Source: Casuarius casuarius (lineage: Eukaryota; Chordata; Aves; Casuariiformes; Casuariidae). Taken from it: DNA of 64,000 nt. The notes under the pieces are model-generated. The model saw nothing but the letters and a program-made list of their open reading frames with translations, searched no databases and was not told the origin of the DNA. Location of the stretch: contig PTFA01000091.1 of assembly GCA_003342895.1 (NCBI GenBank), positions 1,375,660 to 1,439,659 of the forward strand, read 5' to 3'. Positions 14,296 through 26,245 of this stretch are shown here, one piece after another (the first letter of the stretch is position 1; each line of letters opens with the position of its first letter). Made by a program: the position numbers and the translations under genes.

Positions 14296-14671
14296 ACATG
14301 TATTTCTGTCTTATGGTATGACATTTCAATTAGGAAAATAAGGAAAGTCCCAGTAAGTGGGAGGCAAAGTTTCCTGTTTACACAATGCCGTATGAGGAAT
14401 AGCTGTGTCTGTCATTTCACCACCAGAACAGATGGACCCAAACTCTTTCCATTCCCTGAACACCACTCAATTTGGGGATAGTTCAGATTTGGATTGGGAT
14501 GCAAAGGCTGAAATGTAGGCCCTGTTGCTAATCAACAGTGGCTTGATTAAAAGATCAGGAGAAATAGTTTGTGCTCAGCGGGCCTTTTGTCATTCAAATT
14601 TAAAACTTCACTCTCAAGTGCTTCCTATAATAGGTTTTTATTACTATTTTCATTGTAACCTTTTTGAAAGC

Positions 14672-14693
14672 TTCAATTAATACATTAATTGAA
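14672..14693. promoter_or_regulatory. 22-bp palindrome with paired homeodomain core TAAT-N2-ATTA
   Basis: TTCAATTAAT and ATTAATTGAA are exact reverse complements separated by AC. The centre TAATACATTA matches the P2-type dimer site of paired-class homeodomain proteins. Binding is inferred only from the motif. Confidence 0.45.
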
Positions 14694-17046
14694 ACATAGT
14701 AACTCAATCACTTGCATGGGGGGTTAGCAGCAACTTTCAGCACAGCAAAGAGATGCACAGAGGTTGTAAGGTTATCTGTGAACAGTTTAGCTGATGACCT
14801 GACCCCAGCTTATCCCCCCAAGATCAGAGGTTTGACAGATGATACTTCAGTTACTCCAAATTTCTCTGCCACTCCTAGTCTTTGACAAGTTCTGGCCTAT
14901 CTTCAACAGGTAAACTTCTCAATGACAGATTAAAAGTGCATCATCTTATTCTTGTTCTTCTTTTCCATTTAAGGTATAGCCTGTGGGCTCTAGCTGAAAG
15001 TCCTGTCTTTGAGTGAAGCCAGGAATCATTTCAAAAGTACTAGCTTTCCTGTTTGGTAGGAGGGGCAGTGTAAGTGATTTTAATAACCACTGAATAAATT
15101 AATTAAAAAGCAAGTGAAACCTTCAACATTTTTTGTGACAGAAGAAAATACTGATAGCAAACTTTCAGTTTGACAGCTGTTCAGCAGTTGGTAGATGCCT
15201 TCACAGGTGACTTGAGGAGGATCCTGTTTGATCTCTTGTGGTATCCATAATATATTTTACAATGGCCAAGATCCTTGCAAACACAGACCCAAAGTGTGAA
15301 TGCGAGTGTGCACATGTACATGCACAGAGTGGTGAAATTAGGTAAACAATAATCTGCTACTACCTTAAAGACAACAGCAGAAATAAGCAGATGCAATTTG
15401 TTACTCTTGCATTGCTGACACGATTATCATGGAATGCTATGGGCAAAGACAGCAGCGAGCTCAATTCCTCTGCCAACTGTTTTGCATTTTGAGGGAATGT
15501 GTCGATTCACTGAGCTGACTGAGCTAAGCCATTTTGCAGTATGTAAGATACTTTCCTCAGATCCAAGCATTTAATGACCACACTGGGGGCTGTGTTTTTG
15601 GTGTTGTGCTTGTTCTGTAGCATCATAACCACACTTTCCTATGCAGGGAAATAATTCTGAATCTTCACCCACAGCAATACCATGGATTTGTTTGTTCCAT
15701 ACGTTCAGCTGCCATGCAATTCAGGAACAGAGACAAGAGAAGAGCTCTGAGCAGCAGTGGTATTTGGAGATTGCTGACAGGCAAATGAGAGATGCTGAAA
15801 CATGAGAATGCTGACAAATTATAATTTAAAGAATTTTTTTTAATTCATGGGAAGTTATCATTTATAAAAGAAGGAAAGGAACTTGATGTCTAGGGTTTTA
15901 GTTGTTAGAGTGGTCACACAGACTAATGTATATAGTATATTCACCTAGATGTCTAGATAAACCACCCAGGAGAAAGATGGTAGTCTGTAACCTCTGCTGT
16001 CTCCTTCAGGTTCCTTTATATTTGTGCTCTTTTCCTGTCCTCCCTCTGTGATCTGTCGTCTGCTGCTGGCACAGAGGTGCTTCTAGGTCAGCATGAGTGT
16101 GATGTTCCTTCTTGAAGCTGGTCCAAGTCAGAAAAAAAAAAGATCTACTCATGGTACCAGTGTGAGGTTTCTCTCTTTTAGCTAAACTCTGCTGTCCTAG
16201 TTCAAAAACCCTGTAGTTCCTCTGCGGTTAAGCTCTAACGTTATGGACAATTTGCTACCAACAGCTTATTGCAGTGAAGGTACTTAATACTAAAGACTCT
16301 GCTTAAGAAGGGGCAGGGGGAGGATGTGGCTGTGCAGAGAGACATAGGTTGTACATAGCATATAGCTTGCATGTGCATATAGATAGACAACTTTGTCTTT
16401 GAATTATAGTTCCCAAATTTTTGTCATTTTTGTTAAAAATATCATCTTTGACTTCTGAGCAGCCTGTTTTCTAAGCTCTGTTTCTCTTTTTCATCTCCCC
16501 CCAAAGGAGATAAACTAGTATACAGTTTAGAAGAATTTTTTTTACATCTGCGGTTGTGCAGACAGGCCTCTGACTTTCAACTTCTGATTTTTTTTTGAGG
16601 ATTGTACTATTGACTCTAGGTTGAAAGACTTTTCTTTGTGTGTAGCATACTATTAAATGATATGCATGCTAATTGTGGTAAATATGATAGTGAGAACACA
16701 CTGACTTTGTTAAAGTTAATGACCTAAGTCATTACCACTTAACATACCTTTTGAAGTTCACTTGAATTAACTGTGATATTGAAGAATGCTGAGTGCATTG
16801 GTCCTAGATGTCCTGCAGCAGAGTCTTAACCTGGGCTGAAATGATGAAACAGTATCTTCTGAGACTGCTTGAATTTGCTAGGGGGTATCTGGTGTTTTTC
16901 TATATCTTTTGCAGTTTGATAGTACACTATTTAATTAAGAGATACTTCTAAAAATGATGAGAAGAAGTTGTATGTTTTCCATGCCATAAAGTTTGTGAAT
17001 TTGTGTGGTGTTTTGGGGGGGAGTATTTTGGTCTTGGGTGTGGGGT

Positions 17047-17090
17047 TTTTTTTTGTTTTTGTTTTGTTTTGTTTTTTTGTTTTGTTTTTG
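17047..17090 (+). repeat. T-rich (TTTTG)-type simple repeat
   Basis: T runs broken by single G residues. The 101-codon open frame over it is an artefact of this low-complexity stretch. Confidence 0.8.
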
Positions 17091-17149
17091 CTACAGAAGC
17101 ATACATTTTCCCCTGAAACGTGTGCTATTTTATTTGTTTTATTTTGTTT

Positions 17150-17232
17150 TAGTCATACCAGGTACTTTCTATATGACCTTCAGCAAATCATTTTAATAGC
17201 TTCCTGTTTGAGATCACTGTCTGTAAAGAAGC
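17150..17232 (+). mobile_element. MIR-like CORE-SINE relic
   Basis: TATATGACCTTCAGCAAATC, AGCTTCCTGTTTGAGATCAC and CTGTAAAG follow the MIR order TGTGACCTTGGGCAAATCA..CAGTTTCCTCATCTGTAAAA. Confidence 0.5.
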
Positions 17233-18348
17233 ATGTAATAAATAGCTGTCTGAAATATTTAAAGGACCCTTGATATCACCTACTTTGAGTAACTCTGAAG
17301 GCCTCATCTCATTTAAAGTATTTATCTTGGAAGCTCACCTGTGATGGATAATCGTGGTGTTTTACAGAGCTAATGAAAGGCCATGTAATTTGATTAGGGT
17401 TTAATAAGACATTCATAAGACAAGAGGGCGCAAGGACATGAACATAGATTATCCAAGTCTGAGATTAGCACTCCAACCACTGGATCATCCATCTGGCGTC
17501 CCTACCCTCCAGGTTAGCAGTGTTCAATGAACTAATATTTGTGATGTGTTTAAGATAGGATGTAATAAAAGTGCAGAGATAGAAAGTGTATGTAATATGC
17601 CAGCAGCCAGTGAATAATGTGCAGCCCTGTGCTAATAAACTGTGCCCAGAATTCACAAGAAGCCCCTATAGTATTTTAATGCGTTCAATGGATGCCGACA
17701 AAGACTGTTTCAAGTCTGTCTTAATCTAAGAATAAAATGGCGAGAAAAGGCCCTAGTGCAATTAACAATGTTAACATACTGTAAGCCTCCTCTTTTTTTC
17801 TTTTTTTTTTTAATGCTTGTCTGAAATTTCTTCCCTTGGTGCCTGATGCTCAGTGCTCAGGTTCAATAATCAGAGTGCCAGCTTCTTCCACAGCCTGACA
17901 ACTTGGAGTGCAACTCCGAGATTTATCTTCATAGTGCAGTCTTTTCCCCTGCAATGAGATACATGCTAAATAATGTAGGACTGTGCAATTTATTTATATT
18001 CTCTCAGTGAAATCAGAACTGTACCATAATCAGGACTTTCAAGTGTCAGTTCACTTCTCATTGTAGAAGTTCAGGGCTTCACAGCTCCTCTGGAAATGAA
18101 ATTTTATGCATGAGTAATTAGGAGGTGGAAAGTATCCCTGTCTATTTATTCACCCAAAAGGAAACATTCTGGTCCAGGTTGAAAAGTTACAATGTGTGAT
18201 TTAAAACAGAAAGGGGGGGAAAAAAATCATTGGATGTGTTTGCATTCATCTGCATTTCAGAATGTCAAAGCTGACGGGTTGGGAACAATACCTAGCTTAA
18301 CCCTCTCCTGAAACCTGAAGGCTTCTATTGATGAAATTAGAACACAGC

Positions 18349-18375
18349 AATCAATCTGCTGAATATAGATTGATT
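18349..18375. repeat. 9-bp inverted repeat with 9-base loop
   Basis: AATCAATCT (18349-18357) and AGATTGATT (18367-18375) are exact reverse complements. Each arm contains ATCAAT/ATTGAT, like the core recognised by TALE or CUT homeodomains; function unknown. Confidence 0.4.
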
Positions 18376-18804
18376 TCTTGCACAAAGTTCAATATGAGTC
18401 TTGCAAGTAAAGCTGGAGTACTGTAGGCTCTGTATTTCATCAGCATCCTTGGTTAATTGCTGAGAGTGGGGGTTTTTTTCCAAGTTGATTGAACCATTAG
18501 AATTACACGTGCAGAAATATGGCCAACTTTAGATTTTGAATGTTAATGATATTTTGGCTACCGGGAAAATCTGAGTATGATCAGGAGACAGTATTGTCTT
18601 GAGGTGAAGTTTTTCAGTGCTCCAGGCAACTGCAGATAGCTCAAGAGCTGCTAAAAGCAGCAGACCAAATGTTGACCTCTTTCCTGTCCCTAATAAGTAA
18701 TGTTTTGCATGTCCTTAAGACTGTAAAACTTTTCCAGTGAAAGCTGCTCTCCCCATGCCCCTTACCTCAAAGAGAAGTAGACAAGAGGAGGAAAATGGGC
18801 AAGA

Positions 18805-18935
18805 GCTAGGACTTGGGAGACCCTCATTCTTAGACCTCTTTCTGTAATAATTTCTTTGTTTAATCTTGGCAAGTACACTTCATGTCTCCATGACTCTTAT
18901 TCCCCTTTATTTAAATGAGTACCAGAGAGCTTTCT
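18805..18935 (+). mobile_element. MIR-like CORE-SINE relic
   Basis: ACTTGGGAGACCCTCATTCT, TAATCTTGGCAAGTACACTT and CCATGACTCTTATTCCCCTT follow the MIR layout (ordered blocks for the GACCTGGGTTC, CCTTGGGCAAGTCACTT and CTCAGTTTCCCC parts). Confidence 0.5.
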
Positions 18936-19735
18936 TCCTGTCCTTTGTCAGTACAGTTGTTGTGCCTCCAAAGATTAAATGAGGAGGGTAGCAACTTATG
19001 TTGAGACTGAGCCTCCTTCTCTCCCACAACACAGGAAGGCAGTGCTCAGTTTACATGGAGCTTGTTGCAGAATAGGGTCTTTGCTTTCAAGATCATTGGA
19101 AAAGAATGATCTATTGTTATATACAGAAGCCATCTCACTGTGACCTTTAGGGACCTATAGTAATATAAATATTGTTCTTTCAAAGGATCAGTTATGCAAT
19201 CTGAAATGAGATTCAACTGTTCTTTAAAAGAAAAAAGGTGGAGAGCAAGCTAGAGAGAGATGAGAAAAGGCAGCTATAAATATAGTGTGGAGAGATTCTG
19301 ATTTTTCTGCCATAGGGTAGATTGGAATTAGAGCAGAAGCAAAAAGACTTGCCCACTGTTCTTCATCTTATTTATTAATTTTTCCACTTGCTGACAGGGA
19401 AGCACCTGCAGTCCTGGTGCAAAGCACCCGGAAGCTTTGAACCTAGCTTTTTGGCTTCTTCTCTTACATTGGGTGCTTGCTATTTAATTCTTTTCAAAGG
19501 TGAAAGTGGTTAGAAAAATCTCACCCCTGCTGTCTGTTGTTACTGCAGGTGAGCACACTGGCATACAAAGCTTCCCAAATGGTTGTCAAGCCATCTGGCG
19601 TATCTTTAATAGATAAGACTGAATATGAGGACAAGTCTGGATTCTTGACAGAATTGCATTAAAGCATTACTTTAAGTAAATAAAAGACTTTTAAGCTGGT
19701 AATACATCTCCCTCGCTAACTTCCTCCTTTTCTCC

Positions 19736-19758
19736 CTGCCTCCCTCCCTCCCTCTAAC
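19736..19758 (+). repeat. (CCCT)n simple repeat
   Basis: TCCC units in an otherwise A/T-rich region. Confidence 0.75.
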
Positions 19759-20239
19759 CCCACTTAGTGACCACGGGTCATAAGTAATGATTATTTGAAT
19801 TTAGAGTCCTGATAGTGTTTTTATATGAATTAGCAATTGCCCCATCAATGGTGAAATATGATGTTCAGCACTGAGCAATATCAGATTAATTTGTAGTTTA
19901 TACATCTTCTTTGGATACTTCACACAAATTAAAAATATAACACTGAGTGCCCTAAATGGAGCTCATAGTTGTGTTACTGATAAGAAATAAAAAGAGGAAT
20001 CAGTTGATGATCATAGGTGTGGCCTTAATAGATCATAATATACTGAAGAGAATATGTTTAGGTAAATATGTTGCTGAGGCTTGTCTTTGAAGTATGCACA
20101 TATTCTTAAGGTAACAGCACCAGAGCTGTTTGAAAAAGGAAAACGTACTGCAGAAATAGAGCCAAAATGTTATAAAGTACAAAATACATTAATGTGAAGA
20201 GGCAGCCCTTTGCCGTCATAGTGCTAATGATCAGCTAAA

Positions 20240-20312
20240 TGATTTATTTATATAGCATAATGCAAATTGGAAGACACATTCCCTGGCCTGAGAAGCTTAC
20301 AGACTTGATAGT
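20240..20312. mobile_element. SINE-like fragment (LF/MIR-related wording)
   Basis: TATAGCATAATGCAAATTGG, then AAGACACATTCCCTGGCCTG and AGAAGCTTACAGACTTGATA, resemble a common amniote repeat block with ..GTCCCTGCCCCAAAGAGCTTACAGTCTAA... Orientation and exact family uncertain. Confidence 0.4.
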
Positions 20313-23300
20313 CTCCTGTTGGCCTTTTTTCTTTCTTTTCCTTTTCTTGTTTTTTTCTCCCTGCAGCAAATTTACCTCTGGAAATAATTTCACCCATGCT
20401 CCTGGATCAAATTGCAACACCTTAAAGTGCTGAAATACATGAGCCACCAGATAAGAACAGAAACTGCTATTAAAAATGAGATCTTGAAAGGGATCCACCT
20501 GTACGGCTTCCGGTTGCTAGTCTTGTGTCTCTGGCTGATTCAATGGCAAAGATGCGTTTTTCTAGCAGTATGGTCAACTAAGCTATCCAGACAACACAGT
20601 GGGTGGCAGCTAATGACTCAACCACATCTCTTGGGTGCCCAAACATCTAACTAGTTGCTATTTAGTATTCCAAAACCAAATTTTGACAAGAGACCTCCAA
20701 GGAACTCAACTTGCCTGTTCTAATTTAAAGACCATTAAAAACCTCAGTTTGGTTCTGAATGTGAAAATTTGATCACCTTTAATTTCTGCAGTGATGTATC
20801 ACTTTAAGCCAGCAGTGTAGCTTCTCTTTTCCTTGAGGACTCTGTGTTTCAGTAGCCTATAATAGTAGCAATTAATACTCAGATTTCTAGAATGGGTTTG
20901 CTCTGATTTTAATAAAAGGCCTCAAAGGAGGGGTCAGTGAACTGTAAGAAATCAATCTTTCATAAGCAGTCTTTGGTTCTCATTGAAATATTTATGAATG
21001 ATAAAGCTATCTTGACAAGGCAGAGTTCAGCACAGGCCACTTGTGACAACATGACAAGGTTTCATAACAGACAGTGTGTATAACTAAAGCAAGAATGTAG
21101 ACTGAAAGCAGAAGGAGATGTGTCCATTTCATTACATAAGTCTTCAAGGTGTAACAATCTGATATGACTGCATATTGCAAGAGGCTTTTCTGCAATTAAG
21201 TCTAATAAAGACTTCCCAAAGAACGTAACTACGAACAAGTGCATAAAAACTGCTCATTTAAATTTGGCTCTAGTATTTCTGAGTTTGATGGATGAGTAGA
21301 AAAGTTCCGAAGTAATAAGCGTATTTAACTTAATTTAAGCTTTGCATGAAAGGAAGGATGTATAGTTATTCTTATGTTTGGCATAAGGTAAAATAGCTAT
21401 CTTGTCTGGTTAAACTTCTGTGATATAGGGAAGTGTTCCCTCTTTTAGACGAAAGTTGCTCAAGTCACTCACTTGTTCTGTGGCTGAACTGGAATTAGAA
21501 ATCACGTTTTTTCGGGATCTTGTAAATTCTCTTCATGTGGTTTTTACAGACTCGTCCAGCTGTGTGAACATGTATAATGAGATAGGCCAACAATTCTTCC
21601 TGTTCCAGCCCATAATCACTTACGCCCTGAAGCATGAAATTAAATGTATTTGTCTTGTAAAAAGAAATAAAAATACGGTTAGTGTTAAAAATGTTTTTCT
21701 CTTTAAAAATGTTATTCATCTACTGAGTTCCACAGACTAAATACAAACTGCACAGGGTATTCAGCTTAAACGTTGGAAAATGCTTGCCAAGCAAGTAAAT
21801 AAGTAAAAGTCAACTACACTTAACTACTTACTGGGAAAACCAATACTGCTCTGTAGTATGATTACTGTACTTAGAGCTTCCTGAAAAATCTCTTTTCTTG
21901 TATGACATTTTGCACAGGATTCTTTTCCTTTTCCTGTGAAAGTCTGTTAAATTTAATCTCATATGTTAGATTCTCAAAGTAGCCATCTCTCAGCTCAAGA
22001 ATTTCCCCAGCTGGCACTAGCAGCAGGCATTGAAAGATCTGGCTGACATCGGGATGCCACACTGGGAGGCCAGGGGAAAAAGGAAAGTTTAGGAAAGGTC
22101 TAATGCATATCTAAATATTTCGAGTTGCCCCAGTTGTGACCTTAAGAGTCGTTACCGGCAGATAAATGGCCAGAGTGTTTGCATTGCCCACAGCAACTGT
22201 TTTGGTTCATTAACTTTTATTTGTAATGAGATCGTGCATCTGATTTAACCTTTGATTTACTGGTAAAATCCTGGGAAAGTGCTTGTCATTTAAAAAAAGC
22301 AATCTCCTGCCTTTGTCAACTTATCCACTGGATGGATGTCTGAAGTGGGAGGCTGTTTTTTCCGCTTATCATTCAATCAGGTGAAATGGTACTATGACTA
22401 TTCTTAATATTTACCGTTTCTGTTTTGTCTGTCATAAGGGAGGAGGACATCAATAGTATACCTCAGAAAGTTAAAGGTATTTGTTAGGGAAGACGGAGGT
22501 AACTGACAAGATTGGGTAATACATAAAGGCAAGCTCCAAAATCATGTTTTGTCCCTAGGTTCATATCTGTTCCACAAAGCAGAGCACTTGTTTATTTTTT
22601 TAACCTTTTTAAGTTGTTGCAACAGCTGTTTGCTTTGTATTCTCTTAGATCAATCCTGTGCTTGCACCATAAGGAAACCCTTCTGCTTCGGCTCTCTCCC
22701 CTACTCTGTACTCATCTTCAGTTCAGACCTTCCCTGAGGCACCGTTTCTCTCCCTGGTTTCTACTCCCACTTGGCACTGCACTCAGGCAAATGGATTGTT
22801 CCTCTCTCATAAGCATTGTGGGAAGTATGTCTTTGATCCAGGTTTAAATTGTAGTATTACTGATTAGAGGAGTTGTATTAGCAACTAAAAAGCCTTACTT
22901 AAGTGGGCTTGGTTATCATGTAGTGTTTTTATTCCAGTGTTTCAGACTCATCTGTTCATCATGAATTACTGACATGTGTTGTTTTACTTTGTTATTTTAC
23001 TACTGAGTTTATATAAAAACAGCATTTCCAGAGCAGCTTTCTCATTACAGAAGTGATGTGTTGGTAGAACCTTAAATTTCTGAAGTTTCACTCTTTAACT
23101 TTTCTCCTTCCTTCACTCCCTCTTTAAGTATGCTGTTGGGGCCAGAAGATACCACCTAATCTGTCCTTCAGGAGGGGCTATTGCAAGCCATTACAGTGGC
23201 TTCGCAAGTTACCACTTGCAAGCTGACCCACAGTAACTGACCACAGTCATGTTTTCTGCACGTTAGTAATGTGAGGTAAAATGCTTTAGGACAAACCACC

Positions 23301-26164
23301 ACAAAAGTGAGACTGAGCCATTTTCAGTGAAGTCACTTGGTGCTCCGAGAAAGTCTGCTCAATAAGAGTCCTGTTGAGAAGCTGACTGGTTGATACAGTG
23401 TATATTTCTGGAGCTGGTAAACAGAAATAATTTTTGCACTCTTTGCCACTGTAAATTTTGATTGATGATAGCAAGATTTTAAAATTTTTATTATTAGATT
23501 GACAGTTGTGGTTTTCCTTTGAGTCTCAAACACCAGACAGCCAGTGTTTGCAGCTACTTCACATTGGTAGAAAACTTGGAAAGGTTTTAGTTTTGGAGAA
23601 CTGAATTCTATATTTAAGCTTTGGCATTCTGGTTGCTAATAAGAGGAGAAGACATAATGATAAATTTTGGTCAGAAGGGAGAAGTGCATATCTTCAGTTG
23701 CAAGTTCTTACCATTTATTGCTCAATTGAATGACATTATCCACAAAGGCTGTTGAAATCAATGCACAAAGGAGGGAAGGAGAAAGCTAGCTAAATTGCAT
23801 TATAAAACACAATCTACATCACAACAGGAATACATTAATTCAGAGGAAAATTAGCAACTTTCTACTAACAGAATAATGAATAGTTGTAAAGGTTGATCAT
23901 ATTAAAAAAATAGGAGAAGCCCTAATTTTGTTCATTAATTCACAACCTTACCACTATTGTAAGAAAAAGATAAATGTGAATAAAGCAATAATCTGCCTTG
24001 TAATCTTGGAAATGAGTGAAAATTCTGGTTATTCATTGCCATTATTTCAATGCATTCCATCTTAATTACAGTGAGAAACACACAGAGAATAAAAGAGCCA
24101 TTTCAGATTAGATAAAACTATTGACTCCCTAAGCTGCTTAAAATTTGTTCTTTCTGGGGTTTATTTTGTTCTTTTCCTTCCCTCTCCTCTTCATGTGTGG
24201 ATGAATAAACTGCTAGGAATGTCCAGTACTCAGTCAGTTAGCAGTACCTTATATTTGACCTAGCTTTGCAGGGTTATAATCTAGCAAGAAGGTTTCTCCA
24301 AGTCTAAATAGTATTTTAGTCTAAACTCACAGTACTTTATTGCTTACTTCTTTTTTTGTTTATAATATGTAGTTGTAGGGCAGAGTCGATCTATAAACTA
24401 TTTATCTTTTTTTTAATTAAAACGTTACCATTTTCTGATGAGTTCTAGTCAATTTGTACCTCAAAATGTCTGTCTAGTATTCAGTCCTTATTCTATTATT
24501 TAATGTAATGACTAACTGGAGGACAACCAATAACAATATTTTCTTTGTCCTTTGATTGCAAAGCGTCGTGTGGTAATGCTGTACCAGTGAGAAAGTGAGC
24601 TGCTGTAAGTCTCTATCCGTTTTCAGAACAGTACATCCAACTTGCCATTATCATGCCCCAGGGCATAAGGAAAAAGGGCCAGAGTCCAGCAGCTACCCAT
24701 TTCTCCCAGCTATTACAACAAGACAATATCTCCAAATCCTAAAGCAAGAAAGAGTCACTGCAGAACATTCCTAAAACTCCACCTTATGATTTAGGAATGA
24801 ATCAGCTGGGTTGTTCTACTTTTCATCTTGCCTATCCAAAGGAACTGTGTTCTTCCTTATCCAGACAGACACTGCCATAATCCTGATATCACTGGGCTGC
24901 AGCCCAGTAAATTCTTTAAGTGCATTGCTCCTGACTTGTGTGTTCATCACCCTTGTAAGGTGATTGATTTCAGTCATTGGGCCAGAAATGCTCTTCAAAG
25001 TTGTTGCTGCTTAAGGGCATCACTCAGGGAAAATATAGACGCAAATCATCCCCCAAAATAAAAAGGTCAACTAGTATTAATTAGTTCATTTACAGAACTT
25101 AGTGGAATTAGCAATGTACTCTTAAATTGCTTCTTGATTGAGGACTTTTGCCTCATTAATCCTAAACAACCTGTGAACACCATTAAAGTCTGATAGAATA
25201 ATGAGTGAGACTTCAGAGGGCATACACACATACTGTACTACAGAAGGCAAGAGGCTGCTTGGTAATTTTGAAATGTACACGCAACAAGGGAGTGTCTGTA
25301 AAGCAGCAAGCACCTCGCTGTCTATAATGAGTGTGTTTGTCCTACTTTTGCCATGATAATGATTCAGAGGCTCAAGTTGATGAATTATCCTCAAATAGCC
25401 ACAGCCCAGGTTTTTGTCACTATAACACTGACAGTTCATGTTAGAAATAGAACATATTAGTGCAGACACAGCTATGCTCAACTTTGAGACCAGTCTGACA
25501 AATGCAAGGGAAGGAAGGTATGCCCATAGATTTCTTCCAAAAGAAAACTGGTAGGATGCAATGTAACTTCTCCATGTGATTCCCTCCTTCTCCCATTAAT
25601 GTAGTGGTTTCTCATCTAGTTTTCTCCTGGTTTCTTCTATTTGCTCCAGTGACTGAATCCTTGATTGTATCACAGTCTCCTGACATTCTCTGAGTTGTTT
25701 GTGTTTTCTTTCTTTCTCATTCTCCTTTCTTCCCTTTAGTAAGAAGGAAAAAAAGCTGTAATATTTAGCGAAAGTCTTTGTCCTTGCTGATCTCTGTGCA
25801 CTGTCTCATCCCAGCTGTCTCACTGAACAGATAAAGGATGCTGGGTAAACATATGGATTTTGCAAGTGTTGGCCAATTTTGGAGCCCTGCCAGCCGCCAG
25901 TATTATTTAATTTCTTCATATTGTTTATTAATACATTGCTGCTCTTCTTTCCTCTTCCCCTCTGCTCCCCTTTCCTTACCCATCTTTCAAAGAAGAGAGG
26001 TCTGTCGTCTTGGGTGTCTGGATCTCACTAGTTCAGCCAAACATTGCATCTAGCTTTGCACGTAGAAACAGTGAATTAACTGTGTGATATTATTACTGTA
26101 ACTTTTGTCTTTCCTCTGCTGTCTCTGGAGACACTATTTGTCTCTCTGACCTAGAGTTGCATGT

Positions 26165-26212
26165 CTAAATTAGACTGTAAACTTCAGCTCTGGGAGCAGG
26201 GCTTTTTTGGGT
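26165..26212 (+). mobile_element. SINE tail fragment
   Basis: AAATTAGACTGTAAACTTCA and GCTCTGGGAGCAGGGCTTTT resemble the widespread TTAGATTGTAAGCTCTTTGG GGCAGGGACTGTCTTT block of ancient amniote SINEs. It is followed by a T/G-rich tract. Confidence 0.5.
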
Positions 26213-26245
26213 TTTTTTTTGTTTGTTTTTTGTTTTTTGTTTTTA
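26206..26245 (+). repeat. T/G-rich simple repeat
   Basis: T runs interrupted by G, immediately after the SINE tail fragment, so it may be that element's degraded tail. Confidence 0.75.

Larger units (their letters stand above)
10873..20239. other. Intergenic desert, part 2
   Basis: No supported gene. The longest open frame of the window (172 codons, minus, 12962-13480) lies here but lacks any recognisable domain or splice-linked partner. Features: the homeodomain-type palindrome at 14.7 kb, two MIR-like pieces and the 18.3 kb hairpin. Long tracts without repeats, notably 17.8-18.6 kb, could contain conserved enhancers, which I cannot test. Confidence 0.7.
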
